A DNA stretch of 64,000 nt from Dioscorea cayenensis subsp. rotundata (GCF_009730915.1 NC_052481.1:2480001-2544000); one strand, 5' to 3'. Positions 1 to 12,336 are shown, counted from the first letter of the stretch. Notes: generated by a model from the sequence alone, not told the origin. A program made the numbers and translations.

Positions 1-249
1 TTTGCGTGTGTTTCCAATTACATGTAATTGGAAATACGGCACTTTTAAAAAACTGATGTTTGTTTAGATGTAGTTGCAAATCCAAATGTAATTGCAAATA
101 ACCCCAAACCCATTATCAGCTGTGTTTTGAATTACGGTTAAATCCACCGTAATACCAAATGCAATGTAATTCAAAAGCTTTTCATGCTTTTGTCTGCTTA
201 CCCCCTTTTGAGAAACCAACCTTTCTTCATCATCGCTGGTCATCCTCTT

Positions 250-540
250 GTCGCCTCGCCGGAACCACTGCAGCCAAAATTCGGAGGAGATCGGTCGCGA
301 AGGACACCTCAGCCCGTCGTGTTTTTCTCCTGTTCGTCGCCGGAACCACAGTAGCAACAACAACAAAACTTTGGAGTAGATCTGCCATCAACGACACCCT
401 ATCCTGAGCTACTCTTCCCCTGTCGCGTCGCCGGAACCCGCAGCAGCAACAACAACAAAAATAAGGAGGAGAACGGTTGTGAAGAACTCCCTAGCTCGTA
501 GTGATTTTCTCCTCTTCTTCTCTAGAACCGCAGCAGCAGA
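250..540. repeat. Degenerate ~91-bp tandem repeat in the Harbinger 5' region
   Basis: The core CGCCGGAACC followed by a GCAG/GTAG and CAACAACAACA tract recurs at 257, 338 and 429, with a decayed copy (CTAGAACCGCAGCAGCAG) near 521. Spacings are 81, 91 and 91 bp. Each unit ends in TTCTCCT-like sequence. Short ORFs across it are frame shadows and show no domain. Confidence 0.6.
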
Positions 541-1897
541 GATCGTGCTCTTCTCTTGTACTATCTGGTTTGTCCCCGAGATTCTGGACGTGCCAAGAGA
601 GTTGTTGAATTGGTTGGGAAGTCGTCACATTTTGGCACAGCAACTGATGATGGTGCTTGCTCCCCTTGTCAGAGCCTGAACTTTGATAAAGTACAATAGT
701 AAGATGAATTTCATCCAATGCTATTTTCTATAAGGAGTTGCTTAATCTAGTGATGAAGTATATTTTTGTGAATTTTTTTGAGTTGCATGTGTGGATTGGC
801 TTCGTGATTCTCCGTGGTTTTGAGGTTCCGAGATTTTTTTCATGTCTAGTGAATTTATCTAGTCTCTCTATGCTTGCAGACACCATTATTCAAATCTTGA
901 GCATTTGTAACTATGGAATGGGCCAAAAAGTTTATCTTGGCCCTTCAAACATTTTCTAGGGAATATTATGTCATTTAGTCCGATATTTCCTTCTTTGAAT
1001 GTTAGTATTTCATATAGTTGTGATTTTCCAAGTGATGGGTACGTTTGGTATGCCTCTTGCAGTATTAGTTCTAATCATTTTAAGGTTAATTTGGATCTCA
1101 GATAGCAACACCATTTTGCATTAACTGAATATTGAGATCACAAAATTGTTCTTTTAATAACATAAATTATTGAAAGGTATAGGACTTAATCTAAAACTTC
1201 AGGAATTCTAAAACAAACCGTCCAATAGATGATTATCAAATTTCATCAAGCCCAAATTAGTCAAATAACTCCACAAATCCTTAAAAATATTACTAAACAT
1301 CAAATTATTAAGCTCGTCAACAAATCAGCCTAGGTGTGGGACCTGTTATGTTGTTCTCTATTCAAACACAACATAACACTACATTCATCTTAATTTCCAA
1401 GTCAAACAAAAAAGAAAGCTCTTGTGTACTTATCATTCAGTAAGGAATTCGTGCTGCAAGGAATATTGAATGAGTCATTAATGCGTATTATGTTCTAATT
1501 AGTGATGAATATATGTAGCTGTACAACAAGGACAACCATTTAAATATGAAGAAAAAGCAAAGTAGAAGCAATAAATTGTAGAGGACGAATAATAATTTAT
1601 ATTCCTCATTTTTTTCCCGATATGCCAATAAATGCACTATAGAACGAAAGAACATTGTTGATCTTTACTTATAGATCTTGTTTAACCGACACCCATTTAA
1701 CTACAAAAATCTAAGGATTTAGAATTATAGACAAACAAAAATATTGATCTCAAAGCATCATCTTACATGCATATGCTCTTTGTTCCCATTTAACATCAGA
1801 ATTCAATAAAGATATTACCAAACATGTTGTCACACCCAAGTGCCTCCAAATATCATGTTTCTACTGATATTATTTGAATAGAAATGAACATATATGG

Positions 1898-1941
<44 letters not shown>

Positions 1942-1995
1942 GTGATCGAGTGGTTAATTTGAACATTAACTAACGACTACTAACTATTATTTTAG
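541..1995. other. Noncoding 5' part of the Harbinger element
   Basis: AT-rich sequence without a supported gene. It contains a compound (CA)n(TA)n microsatellite at 1898-1941, just upstream of the transposase start. Short open stretches near 738-959 have no recognisable domain. Confidence 0.5.
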
Positions 1996-3292
1996 ATGGA
2001 TGATCACAATGGAAATGATGAATTATACCTATTACAAATAACGGTTTTGGCCGTGGCCTATGCCGTGATGTTACATGTGCACAACAAAAGACGTCGAATA
2101 TGTAGAGAACCGTCCCGTGAGAGACTACAAATAAGAGAAACATATTTGTCTAGGTTGGTAAACGGGAATGATGGCACGAGTATAAACATGGTTCGCATGG
2201 ACAAATTTAGATTTTTTAATCTTTGCACGATACTACGTGCAAAAGGTTACGTTCGTGATGCATTACACATGACTGTGGAGGAGCAATTGCTTATGTTTCT
2301 GCATACTATTGGTCATAATCAGCGCAATCGTGTTATTGCCCACAATTTTCTGAGGTCAAGTGAGACGGTTAGTAGATACTTCCACCATGTCTTATTCGCA
2401 ATTGGTGAATTACAACATGACTACATATGGCCACCAAGTATGCAAACATATCCATACATAGAAGCGAGGAGAACATTATACCCTTACTTTAAGGTATCCT
2501 TATATTAGATGTCACATATAATTTTTTTACGGTTAATTCTAACATAATGCACTCGATGTTAGGACTGCATCGGGGCCTTGGATGGAACACACATTCATGC
2601 TTCTGTCCCCGCGAATGAAGTTGCAGCATTTCGAGGAAGAAAATCATACCCAACCCAAAATGTCCTTGCAGCTGTAGATTTTGATTTGCGTTTCACTTAT
2701 GTTCTAGCTGGTTGGGAAGGTTCAGCACACGATGCTTTAGTGCTTCGTGATGCTCTTGAACGACCTAACGGACTAAGGGTCCCCGAAGGTACATATAGTC
2801 ATCTTTTTTAAATAAAAAATGTCCCACTAAATATTAATCTTGTTCTTATAATTTTTTTTATTAGGAAAGTATTATCTCGTTGATGCGGGATATGCTACTC
2901 GTCCGGGTTTCATACCCCCTTATAGAGGGGTTAGGTATCACTTGAAGGACTTTGGCTCAAGGACTCCTCAAAATGCTAAAGAGCTTTTTAACTTGCGACA
3001 TTCATCTGCTCGTACCTCTGTTGAGCGTGCCTTTGGTTCTTTAAAAGGGCGCTTCAAAATTTTATCTTCTAGGCCTTTTTTCCCATTTAAGACACAAGCA
3101 GAGCTTGTGTTGGCATGTTGTGTTTTACACAATTACATCATTAGTGGTGGCGAGGATGAATTCATACCATCTGAGGAAGATTGGATACCACAACGGAATT
3201 CACAAGGAACTGCTAGGGAACAAAGAGAAGAAGCACAAGAGTGGGCTGCTCGTCGTGATGAGATTGCATCTGAAATGTGGTCAAACAACTAG
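1996..3292 (+). CDS. PIF/Harbinger transposase (HARBI1-like DDE nuclease), apparently intact
   Basis: Three exons fit canonical introns: 1996-2493, 2563-2788 and 2865-3292, giving 383 residues without a stop or frameshift. The N-terminal third is a helical region of HARBI1-like type. The DDE_4 nuclease domain follows, with candidate acidic residues D173 (in ALDGTHIH), D223 (in GSAHDALVL) and E295 (in TSVERAFGSLKGRF), plus the family block GKYYLVDAGY around 242-251. This enzyme cuts and joins Harbinger ends at TTA/TAA targets together with the ORF1 DNA-binding partner. ATG 1996 is the first in-frame Met. It overlaps an acceptor-like TTTTAG, so an upstream noncoding exon is possible. An intact frame suggests recent activity or descent from a recently active copy. 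Confidence 0.9.
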
Positions 3293-3511
3293 ATACTTTT
3301 CCATGTCAATTTCGAAGAACTAATGTAGTATTGTCTTCAAAAATGCAATTTGTTTTTGTTATTGTATAACCCTTGACTTAAATATGTTCGTTACTTTGTA
3401 TTGAAAATGTTATTGTATGAAAACTTTTGACTTATATGTATTCAATATTTTTATTTTATTATGTTATTGTATGGTAACATTTGACTTGCATGAACAAGTA
3501 GAATGGAGTGA

Positions 3512-4512
3512 CGCAACGAGTCTGAATGCAGCCACGCCTCATCAGTTAAGAAATCCACATCAAGGCCATCAGGGACCAAGAGATGGACACCGACTGAGAG
3601 TCGCTATTTCATACGATTCATGGCTAGCCAAGTTGAACAAGGGCTAAAGGTAGACAAAGGCTTCAAACCACAAGCAATTCAAGGTGCAATTCGGGCTATG
3701 AAGGATATGTTTGGGGTGATAGTCACAGAGGCCAATGTGGGAAATCATTTGAGGACAATACGGAAGCGGTGGGCAAGGATTAAAAAATTGAAAGACATGA
3801 GTGGTGTGGGTTGGGACAACAACCTTAAAGTCATTATCATGGGCGAGGCTGAATACAGAGACTACATTCAGGTATTTCTTTTCTTAGATGAAATAGTTTT
3901 TTGGTAATTAATTTAATGCTTGGAAATTCTATTGTGCAGGTCCATGTACAAGATGAACCATATCTGAATAAGCCAATAGAGGATTACGACCTATTGGAGA
4001 GTATATGTGGCAATGATCAAGCACGTGGTCATTATGCCATTCAAAATGATGGAACCCAAATTGGCACAAATATGGACTTTGAGACGACACCAGGAACAAT
4101 ATCCCCGGATGACAATTTTGTTGATTTGTCATTTGGAGATGCAGACGGGCATAATGCCTCCCCGTTTGTTAATACTCAAGCTGGCACTTCTGAACATACA
4201 TCAGCGACTAGTCCCCAGAGAAAGAAAGGTAAAAGCAAACGCAAAGCAAACACTGACGATGAGCCAATTCGCGAGTTGGCGACCACCATAAACAAAGCAT
4301 TTGAATCAGTTAGATCGAGCCAGTCGCTTACCTTTACAAAAGAACTTTCAGAAGAATGTATGAAGCTGAAAGAATATGGCTACTCTACACGACAAATTCG
4401 GAGGGTATATGAGCATTTGATGATGGATGATGCACGAGCTCGAATGTTCTTTGGCATGGCTGACGAAATGCGCAAGGATTGGTTGGAGGAATTTTTTGAA
4501 TCATTTGGTTGA
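3512..4512 (+). CDS. Harbinger ORF1, Myb/SANT-like DNA-binding protein (5' end uncertain)
   Basis: Two exons are clear: up to 3871, then 3940-4512, joined in frame (...YRDYIQ / VHVQDEP...). The first conceptually encodes a trihelix-like Myb domain: RWTPTESRYFIRFMASQ, then GFKPQAIQGAIRAM and LRTIRKRWARIKKL. ORF1 proteins of this family bind the transposon ends and import the transposase into the nucleus. From ATG 3620 the product is 274 residues, but that start would cut off the first Myb helix. The frame is open back to 3512, where it meets TGA 3509-3511. ATG 3503-3505 lies two codons before that stop (ATG-GAG-TGA). Either an unseen upstream exon supplies the start or ORF1 has an early nonsense mutation. 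The C-terminal half is acidic and then basic (KKGKSKRKAN), with a helical tail. Confidence 0.75.
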
Positions 4513-5299
4513 TATTCTTGAGTTGTGGAGATGGTAAAAAATCATGTTTTTATATTTCCATTGCAAATTTACATGAACATGAAACCTAAGGTGTGCCAAT
4601 TTGTTTTACTTGCAGAATTAGGTCAACATGAAAGTGGATGAGTCTTACTCCTCCTCGAGATGGCTTCTTTCTAATGGGAATTTGTCATATGTATGGTTAT
4701 GTGTATGTTTGACTTTATGGACTTCTAGAACTTATGTTTGTATTTTTTTATGTTTATGTGTATTTGAAGACTTTTATATGTATGTTTGTAAGAGTTTTTA
4801 TATGGAGTTTACATGGAGAATTATATGTATTTATTGGACTTATATGAGTTGTTGTTTGAAGTTAATGTGTTATTGTCATTAAGGTATTTGTTTGCATATA
4901 ATAAATTTTTTGTATTTCGTAGTGATGTTTCAAAAATTAAAGATTGTCATGCTTGTTTGGTACTAGTTTATTTAAAAAGAGAATGAGTTGCAAATGCATC
5001 ACTCATTATTTTTGATCAAATTATACCAATAACAATTGGAAATAGATCAAATATCCATGCAAATGTTTAGAAAGCATATATGAAAAAAATTTATACTTAC
5101 TTTTTTTAAGGTTAATAATAATTGGTTCTTAGGTTTGTGATAATAGTTAAAAATTAATTGAAATAATTCCAATAGTAATAATTAAAAATTCAATATTATT
5201 ATAAACTATAATAATATCTTCACAAATTAATTTAATAATAAAATTATGATTTTTGTTAATGTTACGATTTTTGATTTTATTTATATATTAAAAAAAATT

Positions 5300-5558
5300 A
5301 ATATGTTAAACATGTGAGGGGTAATCTCACCATGGTGATCATATACCTCAAATACATCAAACCAAACACAGCTTTTTACAAATCCAGATTTACAAATCCT
5401 TCAAACCAAACACAAAAAATTCTAAAAATCCTACCTTCGGGATACATCTAAACAAACACTGGATTTGTTAATTCACTGCATTTTCAATTACAGGATTTAC
5501 AATTACACTGTAATATGAAATCCACTGTCTTTTCAATTACAGCTAACCAAACGCACCC
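5300..5558. repeat. Right terminal/subterminal inverted-repeat region of the Harbinger element
   Basis: Repeated CCAAACAC and CAATTACA motifs are clustered here and match, in inverse orientation, motifs in bases 1-180 (GTAATTG, TGTTTGTTTAGATGTA). Such subterminal clusters are expected to be binding sites for ORF1 protein and transposase. Confidence 0.65.
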
Positions 5559-5561
5559 TTA

Positions 5562-5603
5562 GAGTTTTAATATCAAATATCAGATGAAAGAATAAGTTAA
5601 AAA

Positions 5604-5657
<54 letters not shown>

Positions 5658-7277
5658 ATTAAAATGGTAATGTGGCCATCTAAAAGATAAGACTAAAGTT
5701 TTAATATTAATATTAAAGATTTGGAAGATCAAACTAAAATATTAATAGCATGTGATGTTGTCATGTGAGTATTGGTTTGCCTTTTCAATGACCAATCAAA
5801 ATCACGTAACAAACCAAGCCCCACTTTTCCCTTTAAATAAATAAATACATATAATATGCAAACATATGATTATATATATATGATATGATTGCTACTTGGT
5901 ATTAATTTAATGAACGCTTAAAAGAAGAGATTCTGAAATTCTAGTATTAAAAGTAAATCATAAGATGGGGGGACAAGTTCAATTAAAAAAATAAAATAAA
6001 AAGTGCACCTTGATAGAATAATTTTTCATTATTTTTATAGGATGGTGGCATTAATTAAGATTAGATTCAGAGAAAAGAGATGAGTGGGTTTCAAGAAGGG
6101 GGAACCAATTAGTTTTGGGAATTTGATGTTTAATTTATCATTGTTTCTTTTAATTATGTGTTTATGTTAATATTTTATTATATTATTTATTAATAATAGA
6201 GAATATGAATTAGGTTTGTATCACAAGGAAATTATCTTTTAAAAGAGGTATTAAGATTAACTAGCTTATATCATTATTTCAGTATATCATCATTAATTTG
6301 ATATAAATAAAGAATTCTTTTGTTTCCAACATACTTATGATCCTTTGAATATTTTTTTTATATAAAATATAGTTGTACAAAATAATAATACAGAAGACTT
6401 GTTAAATATCGTACATATTATATATATATATATAATAAATAGACGGTGTTAAACTACTAATTGAGTTATAAGAATTCAAAACTTGTTTTATGATGGTTTT
6501 ATATATGATTTGAAAGATTTATAAATTTGAATTTTAATATTTTATGTTTGATTGAGAAATTTTAAAATTAAGTATCAAATAATGCACTAAAAAATTGTTT
6601 AAAAAAAATTAAATTTTGTTTGATTATTCAATTGAAAGTTTGAAACATATATGATCAACACAACTTACTCTAAATATATTTAATATTTGGCTATTAGCAT
6701 AAGACAGCTGTACTCGAATCTAAACATACAACAATACTATAAAAATATATATTATACATAAAATAAATTGTCATTTACAATGCATGCCAGACATAAAGTA
6801 AGTTGCCATTCACGACTCATATAACAAATTATACCAAGTAAAAAGTGCAAAATAATTAATTCACAAGGACCACCATTATCATGAATAGATGCTACTTCTT
6901 ATATCTAATAAAAATGGAAATCTATAGTTGGAAACATAGGAATAATGGCATAAGAGATAATATTATTTTCATATATATATATATATGTATGTATGTATTA
7001 TATAATGTGAGTAAGATAAAGAGGAGAGGACATCTATGCAACAAGTGGGTTATGTCTTTATACTCTTTTGCTCTGATGCCAAATCACAAACAACCCATAC
7101 TAGTATGTTTCATTTCTATCTATTATTATATATGCACACCCATGCCTCCCCCATCCATATAATTATTCTTCGTACATAAAATAATTATTAGATATTTAAA
7201 AATTATTTATCATCATGTGAATTGTTTATAATACAGATGTGTTTGTGTTGAACAAAATTAATAAACATTAAAAATAC

Positions 7278-7313
<36 letters not shown>

Positions 7314-8540
7314 TTATTTTATGAAAGTGATACTTCATTAACTTTACTGGAAGTTGTTATTAATTTATGTTATGAAAGTGTGAATAAAAAATTAAGTGAG
7401 AGGTCAATAGATTCATTATTTTCATGTGAGTGCTTCAATTTTTACCTTTATTTTTATGAATTGCTCAAGTACATCAAGATCAATGCCAATTAAAGAACAC
7501 ATAGGTTTCACTCTATTATTAGTGATTCATTTGTTTATTTACTTATTTCCCAAAAAAAAAAAAAATTTAATTAAAGAACATATATAGCTTTCACTCTATT
7601 TGAAGTTTTTAGGGGAAAAAAAGAAATCGAAGTGTTTTTTTAAGATGGCATTTTATGAAAATTATGAAATAAAAAATAGTAAAAATAATAAGACAAAAGA
7701 ACCTATTTTGATTTTGATACCTTACCTACCATAATATTTCATAATTGATAAAAATAATACTTTATATCACACATAATGCCAAGTGTGTTTGGTGTTAGAT
7801 ATGTGCTAATAGTGGATACTTGGCTCCAATGATTGATTCATCACAGGTTTTTTTTTTCTTTATTTCTTTTTAATTGGAACTAATTCTTTTCTTTGATCTT
7901 TAAACTTAATTTAAACATCTAAAAATATATTTTTTTAAAATTAAATTCTTATGTATTATTAAAAATAAAAAGGGTGACCGTGAACTCTATAAATGGGTAT
8001 ATATTTACCAACAACCTTTTGGTCTATTGGTGTTGGATCTCCTGTATAAGGCGCTTATAATTTTGCCAAAAATACCAGTTTGAATATCAACTCCCATAGG
8101 GTGAAGACACAGGTGTATTGAGGTAGTAATTAACTTTATAATTATGCACATATTTTATACATAATTGTTATGTTTCGTAAAAAAAATCAATGAGTATATA
8201 TTTTCATGATATCTGAAATAGTGTGAAGAACTTAAAAAAATACTTTCCAATATAAAGAAGGAAAATAAGATTCTAAAATTACCATTTTAGTTATTTTTTA
8301 GTTATTATTCCAAATTAAGATTTTAATTTTTTTTTCAAGATTTTTAATTTTAGTTTTAATTTTTATTGTTTTTGCTCATTTGGTATTTTACATTCACACA
8401 ATTTTACAAATTAATAGTTTGATATTGAAAATTCACATGCATTCAAAATTTCAAATATCTTAAACATGTATGTTTTATTTTAGCGTCATGTATGAAGCAT
8501 ACATTTTGCCATTTTAGTATTATTAAGTGGTTGGTTAACT
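5562..8540. other. AT-rich intergenic DNA, no gene seen
   Basis: No coding frame with a recognisable domain on either strand. It contains (TA)n tracts at 5610-5655 and 7280-7311, shorter ones near 6419 and 6970, and a decayed SINE-like segment near 8010-8110 (listed separately). Confidence 0.6.
8005..8170 (+). repeat. Decayed tRNA-derived SINE-like copy
   Basis: Contains the A-box-like TGGTCTATTGG near 8020 and a weak B-box-like AGTTTGAATAT about 60 bp later. The downstream text GGTGAAGACA...GTGT..TAGTAA is shared with the copy near 24871-25015, so the two are members of one family. Confidence 0.45.
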
Positions 8541-8670
8541 ACGGTTTTTCATTATGCGATAATGTTGAATATTTCTTTGAGGAATACTGCATTTATAGTA
8601 AATAGGTCAAAGATATTGCATTATTGGTACCAAGTTGCAAAGCTTTTATCACATGAGCAATTATTAAATT

Positions 8671-10480
8671 TTAGTACTAAATATCAATATAATATTTATA
8701 AAAAAGGACATCTTATCAAAAACAAAGTCATAACCAATAACTTTTAGTCATTTAAGACATTTATTGTTGATGTTTACTAAAATAATTTCAAATTATTCAT
8801 TTTATTCCATAAATAATGCTTTTATCAAATGAACTATAAAGATGTGAAATTGAAATATATCTTATTCATTTATAATGATTGACAATAAAATAATAATTTC
8901 ACTATTTTTTTTTTATTTTGGAAGAATTTGGACAAGCTACACATTATAGGCATGTACAAATTTTCTAAATATACATCACTTTGCTAAAATAATGCTTTAG
9001 TATCAAATATTAATATAATATTAATGAAAAGGACATTTTTATCAAAATAAAATCATGACCAATAACCTGTAGTCATTTAGATAGCATTTGAACGACGGAA
9101 TGAAGATGGGAATTAGAATGAAAGCTTTATAGAGAAGAATATGAATGAAACTTTGGAAAGAGGATGAGAATGAAAGCTTTGTTTGATTGGAGGGGAAACT
9201 TATTGGGAATGTAAAAAGTTAGAAGAGAATGGATGCAAATATTACCATTATACTTTTAATATAAAAATAATGTTTATATATCACATATGGGGTAATTTAT
9301 AATATTTAAATTAATTATAGCCATTATAATTGTGTATTAAATTATGTAACTAACTATAGTCATTATAATTATGTAATTATCATTCAATCAAATTATTATA
9401 GTTAATTATTTAAAATAAATTAAAAAAATTCTGTACATAATATCACGATTCATTTACTAAAAAAATATGAAATATTATCAATCTTATTGTAATAAATTTA
9501 ATTATTGTAATGAATGGTTTAAATTAATGAATTTCATTATAAATATACCAATAATTCCAAACAAGAATTACTCCTCCCAAAGTTTTAATTTTGTAAGTTG
9601 TTACAAAAACTTTTAAAAAATAATTATGCATAATAGAAGATAAACCATCACATTGTTTTAATTAAGGGCAAAAATGACTTTTCCCCATAGAAGAATGGCC
9701 ATTATCCCCAATATTAAGAGTAAGGGTAATGGCTAGTACCCTAGTGAGGAGACTAATAATCCTCTCTCAAGCGTAATAAAGCAAGCCCACATGGGTATCT
9801 ATTGGAATTAGTAAATATCCCCTCTAGAGACGAATGATTACTCTCATACAAGGCAGCTTAACTAACACATATCTTGCTTATATTTACTAAAATAATTTTA
9901 AATTACTCATTTTATTCCATAAATAATGCTTTTATCAAATGAACTATGGAGATGTGAAATTCCATTATGTTTTTATTAATTTATAATAATAAACAATAAA
10001 ATCATAATTTCACATTAATTTTTTTTATATAAGAATGTGAACAAGTTACACGTCAGGGTATAATAATTTCATTATAACTTTTTTTTTTTTTTGAAGAATA
10101 TGAACAAATTACACGTTAACATATATGGAGATTTTCTAAATAGATCACCGGACTCACTTTACTAAAAGAATATTTTAGTACCAAATATTAATATAATATT
10201 AATAAAAAAGGACATCTTATTAAAAATAAAGTCATACTCCAATAACTTTTACTCATTTACCACATATCTTGTTGATATTTACTAAAATAATTTTAAATTA
10301 TTTATTTTATTTCATAAATAATGCTTTTATTTAATAAAGTATAGAAATGTGAAATTGCGATACATTTTTATTAATTTATAATAATTAGTAATAAAATAAT
10401 AATTACACTCTAATTTATTTTTTGACAAATGTAAATAAATTACATGCCATAAACATATACAAATATAATATACCATGTGA
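8671..10480. repeat. ~326-bp AT-rich tandem array, three units, second unit interrupted
   Basis: The anchor TTAGTAnnAAATATnAATATAATATT recurs at 8671, 8997 and 10175. It is followed in each unit by AAAGGACAT...AAA(G/A)TCAT and then TACTAAAATAATTT.AAATTA and ATAAATAATGCTTTTAT. The first spacing is 326 bp. The second is 1178 bp because about 790 bp of unrelated DNA (about 9077-9865) splits the second unit, and a ~60-bp local duplication near 10020-10130 adds length. No coding potential. Confidence 0.7.
9077..9865. mobile_element. Unclassified ~790-bp insertion inside the tandem array
   Basis: Recognised only because it splits a tandem unit: array sequence stops after GTCATTTAG near 9077 and resumes at ACATATCTTG near 9866. 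No ORF, clear TIR or clean target duplication was found, so the borders are approximate. Confidence 0.4.
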
Positions 10481-10731
10481 CATGTGTCCTCATCTTACAC
10501 AACGGAGATTCAACTTCTAGTTTTAGCCACACGCAGAGAACACAATGTCAATACACTATAACTCCATAGACATTTCACTTTGGCTTATATTAAACCCAAA
10601 GAAATATTACAGTAATATAAACAATATTAAAATCACTTATTAATTAAAACATACTACTGTAAAAAAAAATATTTTATTCTTTTCCTAATTCACAAATCAA
10701 GGTTGAAATCTTGGGGTCTGTCCACATTTCT

Positions 10732-10765
<34 letters not shown>

Positions 10766-10788
10766 CTAATGTGAATGGTGATCAAGAG

Positions 10789-11361
10789 TAGACCTGTCCA
10801 TGGGCCGGGTTCGGGCTAGGCTTGAATCAAAATTACTAAAATTCAACCTTGCCCAAGCCCGACCGGGCCCGAAAATTCAGGCCTTAATCCTTGTCCAAGC
10901 CCGCCCAAAATTAATGACCTCTACCCAAGGCCCGTCCATGCCCGCCCAAATAGTTTTTATTAAATAATATATAAATTATAAAAAAATTTAAGAATATTAT
11001 TAATATGTGGATATGACCAAATATTATTCTACAAAATACTTAAAAAGTTAAAATACCAAATATAAATCTTTATTTAATTAAAACAACTAAAATTCAAATC
11101 ATTATAATTAATATCAATCAAATATATATATATATATTGTATAAATATATACCAACCTAATTAATAAATATATTTTATAATACGGGCCGGGCCGTGCCAG
11201 GTCGGGCTTTTAACAACAAAACCCAAACCCGGCCCATTTTTTAAACGTGCTTTTTTTTTGTCCAAGGCCCGGACATTGGGCCTTATATATTTGTCCAAAC
11301 CCGTCCAAATTTTGGGCGGGCCTTCGGACTGGACGGGTGGCCCGGCCCTTGGATAAGTCTA
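10789..11361. mobile_element. hAT-type nonautonomous element, 573 bp, with 8-bp TSD
   Basis: The 8-bp duplication ATCAAGAG occurs at 10781-10788 and 11362-11369. The termini are inverted: TAGACCTGTCCATGGGCCGG at the left, and the complement of the right end reads TAGACTTATCCAAGGGCCGG. The subterminal parts are full of GGGCCGGGC, GCCCG and GTCCAAG motifs on both strands, around an AT-rich core with no ORF. An 8-bp duplication with short TIRs fits hAT. It ends about 236 bp before the B-box gene start codon and may affect that promoter. Confidence 0.85.
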
Positions 11362-11369
11362 ATCAAGAG

Positions 11370-11597
11370 GAGCTCCCACAATATCAATAGCATAAATAAA
11401 TTCAGACAACCTTAAATAAATAAATAAATAAATGAAAACACACACATCTATACGTACACACACCAAACTAATATAAAAAGAAACTCTACCTCCATCAACC
11501 GTACTCTAAACTCTTGTGATCATCAATATCTTCCTCAAGCAGAAACACAAAAAAGAGAGAGAGAAAAAAGAAAAAAGAGAAAAAGAAAGATAACAAC
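11370..11597 (+). promoter_or_regulatory. Promoter-proximal and 5' leader region of the B-box gene
   Basis: Only about 230 bp separate the hAT-type element from the start codon. The last 60 bp are a purine-rich GAGAGAGA/AAAAAG tract (about 11550-11592) typical of plant 5' leaders. No single TATA box could be assigned with confidence. Confidence 0.35.
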
Positions 11598-12288
11598 ATG
11601 AAAATACAGTGTGATGTGTGCACGGCAGAGTCGGCCACCATCTTTTGTTGCGCCGACGAGGCCGCTCTTTGCTCAGCTTGTGACCGGCGTGTTCACACCG
11701 CCAACAAACTCGCCGGAAAACATCGCCGTCTTTCTTTATCTTCATCCCTGCAATCTCCACCACTTTGTGATGTTTGCCAAGTAATTATATTATTTTCTTT
11801 TTTCCTTCATCTTTCTCATTTACATGATCTTTTTCATTATGTTAATAATTATATGTATATTTGTTTGGTTTTTTTTAAGGAGAAAAGAGGTTTTATTTTC
11901 TGCCAAGAAGATCGAGCAATACTTTGTAAAGATTGTGATGAACAAATCCATTGTGCAAATGAGTTAACAAAGAAACACAACCGGTTTCTTTTATCTAGTG
12001 CTCTTCGGCTTTCTTCGACTTCCATGCCGGAGCTTACAACCACTTCCTCCGCCTCCACCGAGACATCAAATATCACCACCAAAGCAAATAATAATGACAA
12101 CAACAATGATAACAACAACAACAACAATAACAGTAGTAGTATTTCTGAGTATTTGATCAAGACACTTCCTGGTTGGCGTGTGGAAGATTTGCTTGAGGAA
12201 ACAATGGATGATTATTTTCTGGTTAGTACCAAAATAAAATCAGTTTCACTTGCTCTCTTAAATCTTCTTCCATATGAAGAAAAACTAA

Positions 12289-12336
<48 letters not shown>

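Larger units (their letters stand above)
1..5561 (+). mobile_element. PIF/Harbinger DNA transposon, near complete (left tip at or before the window edge)
   Basis: The element carries two + strand genes, a DDE transposase (1996-3292) and a Myb/SANT-type ORF1 (about 3512-4512), the standard PIF/Harbinger pair. Its right end reads ...AACCAAACGCACCC at 5545-5558, followed by TTA (5559-5561). This is the inverse of the usual Harbinger terminus GGGTGCGTTTGGTT with its 3-bp TTA target duplication. Subterminal sequence is inverted between the ends: GTTTGTTTAGATGTA near 58-72 matches the complement of 5443-5458. By that spacing the true left tip lies roughly 40 bp before base 1, or the alignment contains small indels. 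The left 2 kb and right 1 kb are noncoding. Confidence 0.85.

Noticed and set aside
64-718. Several 66-100 residue open frames on both strands at the left edge
   Set aside because: They overlap each other on both strands inside the tandem-repeat region of the Harbinger leader and have no domain.
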